NCBI GenBank assembly: GCA_964644025.1
Contig: CAZXVW010000055.1
Span: forward strand, 1-21,639
From: CAZXVW01 sp964644025
GTDB taxonomy: Bacteria; Acidobacteriota; Terriglobia; Bryobacterales; Bryobacteraceae
Direction of reading: 5' to 3'
DNA length: 21,639 nt
Shown: positions 7,192 through 14,808 of the stretch, one piece after another
Layout of the letters: each line of letters begins with the position of its first letter
How positions within the stretch are numbered: position 1 is the stretch's first letter
The notes under the pieces: generated by a model
Database searches by the model: none
Told to the model about the DNA's origin: nothing
Seen by the model: the letters and a program-made list of their open reading frames with translations, nothing else
Translations under genes and position numbers: made by a program

Positions 7192-8052
7192 TTACCGAAG
7201 CCGCACCTCGATGGGGCGAGCCGTCGCCTCATCGGTGACGACTTCGGCATCCGGGTGCCCTTGCACCAGCGTGCACGGGTAGTCCGTCGTCACCTCGCCG
7301 GCCACGGCGATGCGAAACACGGCTCGATGCCGTTCGCCGGCGGCGCAATAAAGCCGGATCTGCCGCGATGCCAGGATGTCTTTCATACCCAGCGTAACTG
7401 CCATCGGCGGGATGGCCGCCGGATTTCCGCCCGAGCAGTGGATGCTTTGCACCACGATCGAATCATCCCCGAGAACCACTACCCGCGTCCTCGAGTTTCG
7501 CAACTCCTCCACCGAGATCCGGTACCACCGCGAGATCGGCGGCTCGTTGAAGGCAACGTGCCCGTGGTAGCCGATGCCGCCGTAGCAGCAGTCAATGCCG
7601 CCCACGGCCGCGATTCGCTCGCTGATCTCGTCAATCCGGAATGGGTCCGGGAAAAAGCAATGGTCTTCGGGAATCCGAAGCTCCGCGTCGAGCTTTGCAA
7701 AGACTTCCCGGCGCATGAAGCCCTCGAAGCTGAGCGGGTGAGAAAGCGGGAGAGGACGCCCCTGCCAGTCCAGGAACTCATCCATGTTGAACGTGTAAAC
7801 GTTGGCCCAACTGATCCGCTCCCGGTTCGAGATCTCGACCAGCGTCCCGTATTGCGCTACCGGCCCGACCGGCAGAATCAGTCGTGTCGGCTCCCCGCGC
7901 CGGTTGCGGCTCTGGATGATATTGGCGATCGACCGGGCGAAGTCCTCCAGCAAGGCAGCCCGGTCAGCCAGCAGCCGGAACCGAGTCCGCGCCCGGCGCC
8001 GTAACTCTTCCACGGGTAGTTGCATCAGCTCGGCAAGTTCCGTCCCGGTCAT
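7192..8052 (-). CDS. Glucosamine-6-phosphate deaminase/isomerase-like protein (NagB family)
   Basis: A 286-residue protein matching the NagB fold. Seen: LPVGP (60-64) at the phosphate-binding loop, FNMDEF (88-93) carrying the aspartate equivalent to E. coli Asp72, SHPLSFEGFMRREVF, GGIGYHGHVAFNEP (158-171) and TLGMKDIL. E. coli NagB converts glucosamine-6-P to fructose-6-P and ammonia using Asp72, Asp141, His143 and Glu148. Here His165 and Glu170 are kept but His163 stands where Asp141 is expected, so substrate or rate may differ. It is slightly longer than E. coli NagB (266). The ATG lacks a close ribosome site; GGGAGGG lies about 20 bases upstream. Its neighbour is a sulfatase, consistent with glycan use. 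Confidence 0.82.
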   Translation of the reverse strand: MTGTELAELMQLPVEELRRRARTRFRLLADRAALLEDFARSIANIIQSRNRRGEPTRLILPVGPVAQYGTLVEISNRERISWANVYTFNMDEFLDWQGRPLPLSHPLSFEGFMRREVFAKLDAELRIPEDHCFFPDPFRIDEISERIAAVGGIDCCYGGIGYHGHVAFNEPPISRWYRISVEELRNSRTRVVVLGDDSIVVQSIHCSGGNPAAIPPMAVTLGMKDILASRQIRLYCAAGERHRAVFRIAVAGEVTTDYPCTLVQGHPDAEVVTDEATARPIEVRLR

Positions 8053-8147
8053 GGCAATTTAAGATTTCATACCCTCCCTGGCTCTGGTTCGATCACAGCA
8101 TCACAAGCCGAACTTATAATTTATACAAATCGGCTACTCCCTCGATC

Positions 8148-9731
8148 TTAGCGCAGAAGCTGTTCCGGCGTGCGCTGGTTCCAGGCCTCCCACAACGCCG
8201 CCAGTTGTTTGACCAGAAGCGGCTTCTCTTTGGCCAGATCGTGCAACTCGGTGCCGTCGGCGACGATATCGTACAACTCCCACGGCTGGCCCTTGACGCG
8301 CACCAGCTTCCAGCGGCCGCGCCGTACGGCTTGCCCTTTCGCCCATTTCCAGAACAGGGCGTCATGCGGGCGGCGCTGCTCGCCCCGGAGCACAGGCATC
8401 AGCGTGGTTCCGTCCATGGGCAGAACGCGCCGGCCGTGAAAGGTGCTCCGGGCAATGATGCCGGCCGCGTCGAGGAAGGTCGGCGCCAAGTCGATGACGT
8501 GCGCCACCTGGCTGGTTATCTTTCCACCCTCCTTGATCACCGCCGGCCAGTGAACAATGAGCGGCGTCATCGTGCCGCCTTCGTGATCATACTGCTTGTA
8601 CCACCGGAACGGCGTGTTGCTGGCGTTCGCCCAGCCGTAGCCGTAACTCTGGTAAGTGTCCTCGGGGCCCGGCATGATGTCGGGCAGGTTCCCGGGCCGC
8701 ACCGGCCGGCCGTCCCGCGTGGTCTCGGGCAGGTAAGGCCCCTTCCGGTCCGGCGCGTATTCGACGTGGCAGGCGCCGTTGTCCACCTGGAAAACGATCA
8801 GCGTGTTGTCGAATTTTCCGGTGCCCTCCAGCGCCCGGACGATCCGTGCGATGCCGCGGTCCATCCGGTCCACTTGCGCAGCGTAGACCTCCATCCGGCG
8901 CTGTTGCCATTCCTTGTGCGGCTCCTTCTCCCACGGCGGAACGTTCGGATTTCGCGGCGATAGTTCCCAGGCCGGGTTAATGACGCCCAACTGTTTCATC
9001 CTGGCGTAGCGGTCCCGCCGCAACTCGTCCCAGCCCTTGGCGTAGATCCCTTCGTACCGGGCGATGTCCTCCTGGAAGGCGTGCAGCGGCCAGTGGGCCG
9101 CCGTGTAGGCGACGTAGAGAAAGAAGGGCTTTCTCTTCCCTGCCCCGTCCTGGATGAATTCCACCGCGTGGTCGGTGATGGCGTCGGTGTAATAGAAATC
9201 CTGGCGCCGATATTCCTGCTCGGCGCTCTCGTTGTTGCGCATCAGCGAGGCCGGCGCGTAATAGCTGGAGGCGCCGTAGATCGTTCCGAAGAACTGATCG
9301 AAACCGCGCTGGCACGGCAGCCCGTCGAAATCGTCCGCCTGGCACAGGTGCCACTTGCCGCTCATGTAGGTGGAATAGCCGTGGTCGCGGAGCACTTCGG
9401 CCACCGTCACCGCCTGGCGGCTCAACGTATTTCCCTTCTGGAGCGCCAGCGCCGGGTAGATGCCCGTCATCAGCGACGCCCGCGTCGGCACGCACATATT
9501 GTTGGTGTGATATTGGGTGAACCGCAGCCCGTTCATCGCCAGCCGGTCGAGCGCCGGCGTGTTGATCTCGCCGCCGTAAACGCCGATATCGGAGTAGCCC
9601 ATGTCGTCGGCCATGATCATGACGATGTTCGGCCGGCTGTCTTCGACCTCGGCCGGCCCACCGCACGCCGCCAGCGCCAACACCGCGGCCGCCGCCAGCA
9701 ATCGCACCGGAGTTCTTCGCCAGGTTCTCAT
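8148..9731 (-). CDS. Lipoprotein arylsulfatase (formylglycine-dependent)
   Basis: A 527-residue sulfatase of the alkaline-phosphatase superfamily. A lipoprotein signal ends at LAAC (Cys23), so it is probably membrane anchored outside the cytoplasm. Seen: PNIVMIMADDMGYSD (34-48) with the metal-binding Asp pair, CVPTR at 80-84 (CxPxR, where Cys80 would be converted to formylglycine by a maturase), GKWHL (125-129), VDNG for the second metal cluster, and DHEGGTMTPLIVHWP. The motif set is complete, so it should be active if a maturase is encoded elsewhere; none is in the window. It removes sulfate esters, likely from polysaccharides or aryl compounds; the exact substrate is unknown. The nearby NagB-like and DUF2961 genes fit sulfated-glycan breakdown. 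Confidence 0.93.
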   Translation of the reverse strand: MRTWRRTPVRLLAAAAVLALAACGGPAEVEDSRPNIVMIMADDMGYSDIGVYGGEINTPALDRLAMNGLRFTQYHTNNMCVPTRASLMTGIYPALALQKGNTLSRQAVTVAEVLRDHGYSTYMSGKWHLCQADDFDGLPCQRGFDQFFGTIYGASSYYAPASLMRNNESAEQEYRRQDFYYTDAITDHAVEFIQDGAGKRKPFFLYVAYTAAHWPLHAFQEDIARYEGIYAKGWDELRRDRYARMKQLGVINPAWELSPRNPNVPPWEKEPHKEWQQRRMEVYAAQVDRMDRGIARIVRALEGTGKFDNTLIVFQVDNGACHVEYAPDRKGPYLPETTRDGRPVRPGNLPDIMPGPEDTYQSYGYGWANASNTPFRWYKQYDHEGGTMTPLIVHWPAVIKEGGKITSQVAHVIDLAPTFLDAAGIIARSTFHGRRVLPMDGTTLMPVLRGEQRRPHDALFWKWAKGQAVRRGRWKLVRVKGQPWELYDIVADGTELHDLAKEKPLLVKQLAALWEAWNQRTPEQLLR

Positions 9732-9883
9732 ACCCCACCAGTTTACAGAACCGGCGGCAAAAGGCCACCTTTCCCCGGCGCGGTACTGCTACCACCGGCG
9801 GTGTGCGGGAGACTGGCACTCCGGCTTCCTCCGCAATCCAGAGCCGGCCCGGGCGGTTGCAAAGTGTCGTGCTCAAACAGACG

Positions 9884-10102
9884 CTAGGTAATCTCCCCGC
9901 CTGGCCGCTTCATCTTCGCGAGCCGGTCCCGGAGCATTACGCCGCAGCCATCACAGAATATCTCGCCATCCTCGACCACCCAGCCATGCTCACTGAGAAA
10001 CGCTCGCACCGCATCCAGGCACAGGTTCCACCCGTGATCCATGGCCGCTTTACGTTCCTCGCGGGAAAGGGCCCGCCGTCGTCCCAAGAGCCAAAACATC
10101 AT
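9884..10102 (-). CDS. Small hypothetical protein with a CxxC motif
   Basis: A 72-residue ORF on the minus strand, starting MMFWLLGRRR, with FCDGCGV near the C-terminus (one CxxC pair). AGGGGG lies 3-6 bases upstream of the two adjacent ATGs (10102 and 10099); an upstream ATG at 10114 overlaps that site and is less likely. Codon use is GC-rich at third positions like its neighbours, which supports coding. No family recognised. It diverges from the following plus-strand gene. The 152 bp between it and the sulfatase start holds nothing I recognise. Confidence 0.5.
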   Translation of the reverse strand: MMFWLLGRRRALSREERKAAMDHGWNLCLDAVRAFLSEHGWVVEDGEIFCDGCGVMLRDRLAKMKRPGGEIT

Positions 10103-10161
10103 GCACCCCCTCATTTGATGGGGACGAAACCATTGCCCCTACGTTAAGATGATAGCCAGAT

Positions 10162-10920
10162 ATGTCGGCTCCGGAGCTCGAAAAATTCGCTGGCCGTCCC
10201 TTTTCCTTCTACCCGCCAATCCTCGGAATCGAGCATAACGAGTGGACCTACCGGAAGAGCACCTGGTCCGAGGTGCTGGTTCACAACACCAAGACCGGGC
10301 TGGAGCTTTGGGTGCCGCGGCGTCATCTGGGCGAGATTTCCCGCATCGACGAGCCGGTCATGATCGTCGGATTGAACCAGGAACTGGAATACAAAGCGGG
10401 CGCGGTCCGGCCCTACCAGCGGCGGGTGGTGACGATGCCCCTGGGCGCCAAGGCGGAGCCAGCCGCCGAAACGGAACGCCCCGAACCGCCTCCCCCAAAG
10501 CGCCGGGGAACCGCGACGGAAAGGAAAATCTGGCGGCTGATCCTCTCCTCCCTGGTGGTGGCGATCGTCGGCACTTTCCTGGTGGTGTTCCTGTTCCGGG
10601 GACGAGAGTCCGGCGGACGCATCAACTACAAGGCGATCCTGCAGGCTGAGCTTGGGCTTACCGCCGAGGATGATTATTACGCCGTCCTCCGCAAACTCGG
10701 CTCCCCGGCCGCGGATCGCTGGCGCGCGGACACCGGCGAGCGGCAGTACCGCGCACTCGAGTATCCGAAACTCGGTTTGACGGTCATTCTAATGGGTCCG
10801 GACCGCGACCACGTGTTCTACATCGGGGCCAAGGACAAGGACTGGAAAACCGTCCACTCGGTCACCTTGCCCGGCGGCGGCAGCACCGATTCCATTCTCC
10901 GCAGCCTGAAACGCTTCTGA
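10162..10920 (+). CDS. Single-pass membrane protein of unknown function
   Basis: A 252-residue protein. The N-terminal 90 residues look folded and soluble (SFYPPILGIEHNEWTYRKS, EVLVHNTKTGLELWVPRRHLGEI). A Pro-rich linker (about 100-115) leads to one transmembrane helix (about 125-145, LILSSLVVAIVGTFLVVFLF). The C-terminal 100 residues (DDYYAVLRKLGSPAADRW, KLGLTVILMGPDRDHVFYIGA) resemble domains that assess a parameter pair for sequence drift, but no named family is recognised. No clear ribosome site precedes the ATG. TAAGAT at 10145-10150 could be a -10 box placing the transcript start just before the ATG. The gene ends 52 bp before cstA. Confidence 0.7.
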   Translation: MSAPELEKFAGRPFSFYPPILGIEHNEWTYRKSTWSEVLVHNTKTGLELWVPRRHLGEISRIDEPVMIVGLNQELEYKAGAVRPYQRRVVTMPLGAKAEPAAETERPEPPPPKRRGTATERKIWRLILSSLVVAIVGTFLVVFLFRGRESGGRINYKAILQAELGLTAEDDYYAVLRKLGSPAADRWRADTGERQYRALEYPKLGLTVILMGPDRDHVFYIGAKDKDWKTVHSVTLPGGGSTDSILRSLKRF

Positions 10921-10958
10921 ACAAGCCCCGGGTTGCCATGACGGCCTTCCCGCCGCGA

Positions 10959-10964
10959 TACAAT
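10959..10964 (+). promoter_or_regulatory. Possible -10 box for cstA (leaderless start)
   Basis: TACAAT lies eight bases before the cstA ATG, and no ribosome-binding sequence is visible in between. If it is the -10, transcription would begin at or next to the start codon, giving a leaderless mRNA. The upstream TTGCCA (10933-10938) is 20 bp away, too far for a standard -35. Confidence 0.3.
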
Positions 10965-10972
10965 CGAACGCT

Positions 10973-13039
10973 ATGAAAAAAACCGTGGGACACCTGGCTT
11001 GGGCCGCGGTCGCCGTCATCGGCGCCTACGCGTTGGGCACGGTGGCGCTCGAACGCGGCGAGCCCATCAACAGCGCCTGGCTGCTGGTGGCGGCGGTTTG
11101 CATTTACCTGGTGGGCTTCCGTTTTTATGGGAAGTTTATTGCCGCCAGGGTCATGGCACTGGACAACAACCGCGCCACCCCGGCCGAACGGCTTCGCAAT
11201 GGTCACGACTTCGAACCCACAAACAAGTGGATTCTATTCGGTCATCACTTCGCCGCCATCGCCGGACCGGGACCCCTGGTCGGCCCTACCCTGGCGGCCC
11301 AATTCGGCTACCTGCCCGGCACACTCTGGATTGTGATCGGTTGTGTGCTGGGCGGAGCGGTGCAGGACTTCATGATCCTGTTCGCCTCGATGCGCCGCAA
11401 CGGCAAGTCGCTCGGCGAAATGGCCCGGGATGAAATCGGCAAGGTGGGCGGCATTACCGCCATGCTCACCGTGCTGTTCATCATGATCATCCTGTTGGCG
11501 GTGATCGCCCTGGTGGTGGTGAACGCCCTCAAGGGCAGTCCTTGGGGCACGTTTACGATCGCGGCCACCATCCCCATCGCCATTTTCATGGGTCTGTACC
11601 TTCGCTATTGGCGGCCAGGAAAGGTCCTCGAATGCTCGGTAATCGGCGTGAGTCTGGTCTTGCTGGGGGTTTTCGGCGGCCAGTGGGTGGCCGAACACCC
11701 GACGCTCGGCCCGCTGTTCACCCTGGGCGGCATCGCCCTGGCCGTGGCGATTATCATTTACGGGTTCTTCGCCAGCGCGCTTCCGGTATGGCTGCTGCTG
11801 GCGCCGCGGGACTACCTGAGCACCTTCATCAAGCTGGGCGTGGTGCTGATGCTCGGCGCCGGGATCGTCATAGCCCGGCCGGATCTCGAGCTGCCCGCCC
11901 TCACCCGCTTCGTGGACGGGACCGGGCCGATCTTTGCCGGCAAAATCTTCCCCTTCTGTTTCATCACCATCGCTTGCGGCGCTATCTCGGGATTCCATGC
12001 GCTGATTTCCTCCGGCACGACGCCGAAAATGCTCTCCCGGGAATGGCACTCTTTCTACATCGGCTACGGCGCGATGCTGGCCGAAGGGTTCGTCGCCATC
12101 ATGGCTATGATCGCCGCCTGCGTGCTGCAACCCGGCGTGTACTTCGCTGTCAACGCGCCTTCCGGCGTCGTCGGGGGCACGGTGGAATCGGCGGTGGCCA
12201 CTATTAGTAGCTGGGGCTTCCCGGTCACCGTCGCCCAGATGCAGGAGCTGGCGCGGGAGGTGGGGGAGGCGACCCTGTTCCATCGCACGGGCGGAGCGCC
12301 CTCTCTGGCCCTGGGCATGGCGCACATTTTTGTTCACGGCGGCGCCGGCCGCGCCTTCCTCGGCTTCTGGTATCACTTCGCCATCATGTTCGAGGCCCTG
12401 TTCATCCTCACCCTCATCGACGCCGGCACGCGCGTCGGGCGCTTCATGCTGCAGGACCTGCTGGGCCACGTCTACCGGCCCCTGGGGCGCACAAGCTGGA
12501 TGCCGGGCGTGATTCTCACCAGCGCGGCCATCGTACTAGCGTGGGGCTATTTTCTCATCCAGGGAGTACGCGACCCTCTTGGCGGCATCAACTCACTATG
12601 GCCGCTGTTCGGCATCGCCAACCAGCTCCTGGCGGCCGTGGCACTGTGCGTGGCCACCACCGTGCTCGTGAAAATGCACCGGGCCAAATACATGTGGATC
12701 ACCTGCCTGCCGCTCGCCTGGCTCGTCGTGGTGACCTTCACGGCTGGTCTGGAGAAGATCTTCTCGTCGATACCGCGGCTCGGCTTCCTGGCGCAGGCCG
12801 CCAAGCTCCAGAGCGAATTGGCCGCTGGCGGGCTGCCGGCCGCTAGAGTGGCCGAACTCCAGGCGCTGATCTTCAACAACCGCCTGGACGCGGTCGTCTG
12901 CGGTCTGTTCCTGGTACTGGTGGCCGTCATCCTGGTGGACTCGATCCGGGCTTGGACCGGGATTCTCCGGGGCACCCGCGACGCCAGGCTCACCGAGGCT
13001 CCGTTCGTCCAATCCAGACTGGAGGCGGATAAGATATGA
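10973..13039 (+). CDS. cstA: Carbon starvation protein A, pyruvate/peptide transporter
   Basis: A 688-residue polytopic membrane protein very close in layout to E. coli CstA (about 700 residues). Seen: N-terminal ALGTVALERGEPINSAW, then LFGHHFAAIAGPGPLVGP, GAVQDFMILFASMRRNGKSLGEM, and ISGFHALISSGTTPKM, all characteristic of the family (TC 2.A.114). E. coli CstA is a proton-driven pyruvate transporter induced on carbon limitation, and family members have also been linked to peptide uptake. The start is fixed by alignment with the E. coli N-terminus from memory. The gene overlaps its YbdD-like partner by ATGA, the usual cstA-ybdD arrangement. A LytS/BtsS-type sensor, which often controls such genes, is not present in the window. 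Confidence 0.95.
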   Translation: MKKTVGHLAWAAVAVIGAYALGTVALERGEPINSAWLLVAAVCIYLVGFRFYGKFIAARVMALDNNRATPAERLRNGHDFEPTNKWILFGHHFAAIAGPGPLVGPTLAAQFGYLPGTLWIVIGCVLGGAVQDFMILFASMRRNGKSLGEMARDEIGKVGGITAMLTVLFIMIILLAVIALVVVNALKGSPWGTFTIAATIPIAIFMGLYLRYWRPGKVLECSVIGVSLVLLGVFGGQWVAEHPTLGPLFTLGGIALAVAIIIYGFFASALPVWLLLAPRDYLSTFIKLGVVLMLGAGIVIARPDLELPALTRFVDGTGPIFAGKIFPFCFITIACGAISGFHALISSGTTPKMLSREWHSFYIGYGAMLAEGFVAIMAMIAACVLQPGVYFAVNAPSGVVGGTVESAVATISSWGFPVTVAQMQELAREVGEATLFHRTGGAPSLALGMAHIFVHGGAGRAFLGFWYHFAIMFEALFILTLIDAGTRVGRFMLQDLLGHVYRPLGRTSWMPGVILTSAAIVLAWGYFLIQGVRDPLGGINSLWPLFGIANQLLAAVALCVATTVLVKMHRAKYMWITCLPLAWLVVVTFTAGLEKIFSSIPRLGFLAQAAKLQSELAAGGLPAARVAELQALIFNNRLDAVVCGLFLVLVAVILVDSIRAWTGILRGTRDARLTEAPFVQSRLEADKI

Positions 13040-13236
13040 GATGGCTGCGAACCGCCGGCCGGATCCTGCTGGGCCTTCTGAAAGAACTGTCCGATGAGAA
13101 CGCCTACCAGCGGCACCTGGCCGCCCATCGACGGCCGCATTCTCCGCCGGAGTGGCGGCGCTTCAGCGACCAGCACCTGGCAGCGAAGTACACACGGCCC
13201 AAGTGCTGCGGAGCAAGCATTGTCAGCCCGAGCTGA
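13036..13236 (+). CDS. YbdD/YjiX-family small protein
   Basis: A 66-residue protein starting inside the cstA stop (ATGA overlap), so translation is coupled. The middle and end, DENAYQRHLAAHRRP...PEWRRFSDQHLAAKYTRPKCC, match E. coli YbdD and YjiX, whose sequences likewise end in a Lys/Arg-Cys-Cys motif. Here eight more residues (GASIVSPS) follow the CC, where the E. coli proteins stop. The family is consistently encoded next to CstA/BtsT transporters and is taken to support them. The extra tail could be natural variation. Confidence 0.88.
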   Translation: MRWLRTAGRILLGLLKELSDENAYQRHLAAHRRPHSPPEWRRFSDQHLAAKYTRPKCCGASIVSPS

Positions 13237-13304
13237 AACCCGCTCCACGCCCGGCCCGGTCCTCGCGGCCCCCGGGATTCGCCCTGCCGGAGTGAAACGC
13301 TCAG

Positions 13305-13610
13305 CTAAAACGCCGAATAACTGCTGCGGTTGTAGCTGAGACAGGCACCGATCAACGCTGGAGCCGCCAGAGCGCAAAAAGCTCGCCAGGCCAATCCAGC
13401 CATGTCCCCGCCGCAACCAAAAGCGGCCGCGAAGCCGGCCGGCGGCAGCGTCGCCAGCAAATATGCCTGCCACTTCGGCGAGTTCTCCGCCAGGGCTTTG
13501 AAGGCGGCAAAGCATCCCCACTTGTATCCGGCCAGGATGGCCCCGGCAGCCAGAGCTAACGTGCCCAACGCGGCGCCAGCCAGGAACAGGATGTAAAGGG
13601 TTATGGGCAC
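13305..13610 (-). CDS. Small membrane protein, unknown function
   Basis: From GTG at 13610 this encodes 101 residues. The GTG is preferred because GAAGGGG lies five bases upstream; the longer TTG start at 13652 would add a polar, Gly-rich extension. There are three hydrophobic stretches: about 2-25 (ITLYILFLAGAALGTLALAAG), 48-66 and 72-92. Codon use matches neighbours. It converges with the YbdD-like gene. A 7-bp inverted repeat (CTCAGCT 13300-13306, AGCTGAG 13334-13340) spans its last codons. No family recognised. Confidence 0.6.
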   Translation of the reverse strand: MPITLYILFLAGAALGTLALAAGAILAGYKWGCFAAFKALAENSPKWQAYLLATLPPAGFAAAFGCGGDMAGLAWRAFCALAAPALIGACLSYNRSSYSAF

Positions 13611-13746
13611 ACCGTCCCCTTCTCCGCCATGTTCGGTTGATTGCCCGGACAACTTTAGGGTTCAACAGACAAAAAGCCACCGGTGCCTTTCGGCTGGGAT
13701 GAAAGGCCCCGCCGGACTCGCCGGGGGCTCGCGGTAAGATGCCGGC

Positions 13747-14235
13747 CTACTTCTTCTCCTCGGCCGGCTTCTTGAACATCGCGATGGCTTCGATCTCCAC
13801 CAACAGGTCCGGGCGGCAAAGCTTGGCCTGGACGCCGGTGGAAGCGGGCAGCGGATCCAGTCCCTGCTCCTTGTAAAAGCGGGTCCGCTCTTCGTTGAAT
13901 TCCTTGTAGTCGCGGTCGATGTCCCGGAGATAACAGGTGGTGCGGACCACATCCTTCCAGGTGGCACCTTCCGATTCCAGCAACCGGCTGATGTTATGGA
14001 ACGTACGCCGGCATTGAGCGCGAACGTCGCCCACATGGACCGTCTCGCCCTTCTCGTTGACGCTCGCCGTGCCGGAGATGAACAGGATCACCAGCCCGTT
14101 GAGATCAACCCGCAGCCCGCGGGAAAAGGCACTGCCGTATTCCGGCGCCTCATTCAGAACGTCCGGGGCCTTGATGGCCTTCTTGCTCACGCTGGCACCC
14201 CGCATCTCGCTGATCGCCTCACCAAATGTTAACAC
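13747..14235 (-). CDS. RidA/YjgF-family protein lacking the conserved arginine
   Basis: A 162-residue protein with the RidA signature: LFISGTASVNEKGETV (51-66), AQCRRTFHNISRLLESEGATWKDVVRTTCYLRD and LLVEIEAIAM near the end. Canonical RidA uses Arg105 (E. coli, in PARS) to bind the acid group of 2-aminoacrylate-type imines. The gap-free alignment places Ser132 (PLPASTGVQ) there, so imine deaminase activity is not expected and this belongs to another Rid subgroup; PASTG also occurs in chorismatase-like relatives. The GTG start is supported by GGAGGT five bases upstream. It has an N-terminal extension of about 25 residues. It lies downstream of the tldD-yggU operon but appears to have its own promoter. 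Confidence 0.9.
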   Translation of the reverse strand: MLTFGEAISEMRGASVSKKAIKAPDVLNEAPEYGSAFSRGLRVDLNGLVILFISGTASVNEKGETVHVGDVRAQCRRTFHNISRLLESEGATWKDVVRTTCYLRDIDRDYKEFNEERTRFYKEQGLDPLPASTGVQAKLCRPDLLVEIEAIAMFKKPAEEKK

Positions 14236-14482
14236 TCGCTACCTCCACAGAATCGCGGGCGGCATGTCGCTTTGGCGCTGAGTCTGCCCAAGGCTTTCCC
14301 GGCGCTGCGTTGTCGTCCGCTTTACGGCCTGCCCCCCGAGGACGCACTCTGATGCGCTGCTAAGCCCGCTGCGACCTCTGTCGTTGGAAGGCTCTCAGCG
14401 ACCCGGCGCCCGGACCGCCGCTCCGGCGAATCGCCGGCCCCACCGTCCGCGAATGCGTTCCGCGCCCGGCGGCTGAATTACA
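14236..14482 (-). other. Long structured leader of the RidA gene, possible RNA element
   Basis: About 247 nt between the predicted transcription start (near 14482) and the RidA GTG. No coding frame looks real. It is GC-rich with several hairpins: CCGGCG/CGCCGG (14423-14437, three-base loop), enclosed by CCGCCG/CGGCGG arms, and GCGCATCAGAGTGCG further down. I compared it by eye with TPP, cobalamin, SAM, 6S and RNase P consensus patterns and found no convincing match. It may be a cis-acting leader, a small RNA, or merely non-coding spacer. Confidence 0.35.
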
Positions 14483-14488
14483 GGATTC

Positions 14489-14518
14489 ATTATATTTCAG
14501 TTTGCATCTCGGTTGCAA
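14489..14518 (-). promoter_or_regulatory. Promoter upstream of the RidA gene
   Basis: On the minus strand TTGCAA (14518-14513) and a perfect TATAAT (14494-14489) are 18 bp apart, in an AT-rich patch of an otherwise GC-rich region. It starts just beyond the hairpin that closes the yggU operon. Confidence 0.55.
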
Positions 14519-14527
14519 AGGAGGCTG

Positions 14528-14554
14528 GCGCCTCAGCAGACGATGCTGAGGCGC
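14528..14554 (-). terminator. Strong hairpin at the end of yggU
   Basis: GCGCCTCAGCA (14528-14538) and TGCTGAGGCGC (14544-14554) form a perfect 11-bp stem with a 5-nt loop, spanning the last codons and TGA of yggU. On the minus strand only a broken T tract (CCTCCTTTG) follows, so it may be a weak intrinsic terminator or a 3'-end stabiliser of the tldD-yggU mRNA. Confidence 0.55.
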
Positions 14555-14805
14555 TTAAGCGGGGCCGTGTGTCCACTCTCCACCACCACCTTGGACTTCG
14601 GCACGCCGAGTTCACGGGCCAGAAAGGCGCACAGCTCGGCGTTCGCCTTCCCTTTTTCGCGCGGCGCGGCCACTTTCACCTTCAGCGTCCCGTCCGCCAT
14701 CCAGCCTACCACCTGGTTGCGGGCGCTCTTCGGGACCACCTTCACCGCGATCCGGAGCCGCCCGGCAACGGCGAGTTCGGCTGCCAGAGCCTTGAGTTCC
14801 TTCAT
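14533..14805 (-). CDS. DUF167 / YggU family protein
   Basis: A 90-residue protein with the DUF167 (UPF0235) signature: KVVPKSARNQVVGW (22-35), then LKVKVAAPREKGKANAELCAFLARELGVPKSKVVVESGHTAPLKRLSI. This is the conserved core PREGKAN...SGxxSRxK pattern, of full family length. Function of the family is not established. Its ATG lies three bases after the TGA of the response-regulator gene, so it is the last gene of a tightly packed operon. Confidence 0.92.
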   Translation of the reverse strand: MKELKALAAELAVAGRLRIAVKVVPKSARNQVVGWMADGTLKVKVAAPREKGKANAELCAFLARELGVPKSKVVVESGHTAPLKRLSIVC

Positions 14806-14808
14806 CGG

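Noticed and set aside
11234..12469. Long antisense open frame inside cstA
   Set aside because: Composition is His/Gln/Asp-rich shadow sequence; cstA on the plus strand matches its family throughout.
14236..14482. Known riboswitch, 6S RNA or RNase P RNA in the RidA leader
   Set aside because: Short matches such as GCTGAGA (TPP-like) lack the other conserved parts. Kept only as an unclassified leader.
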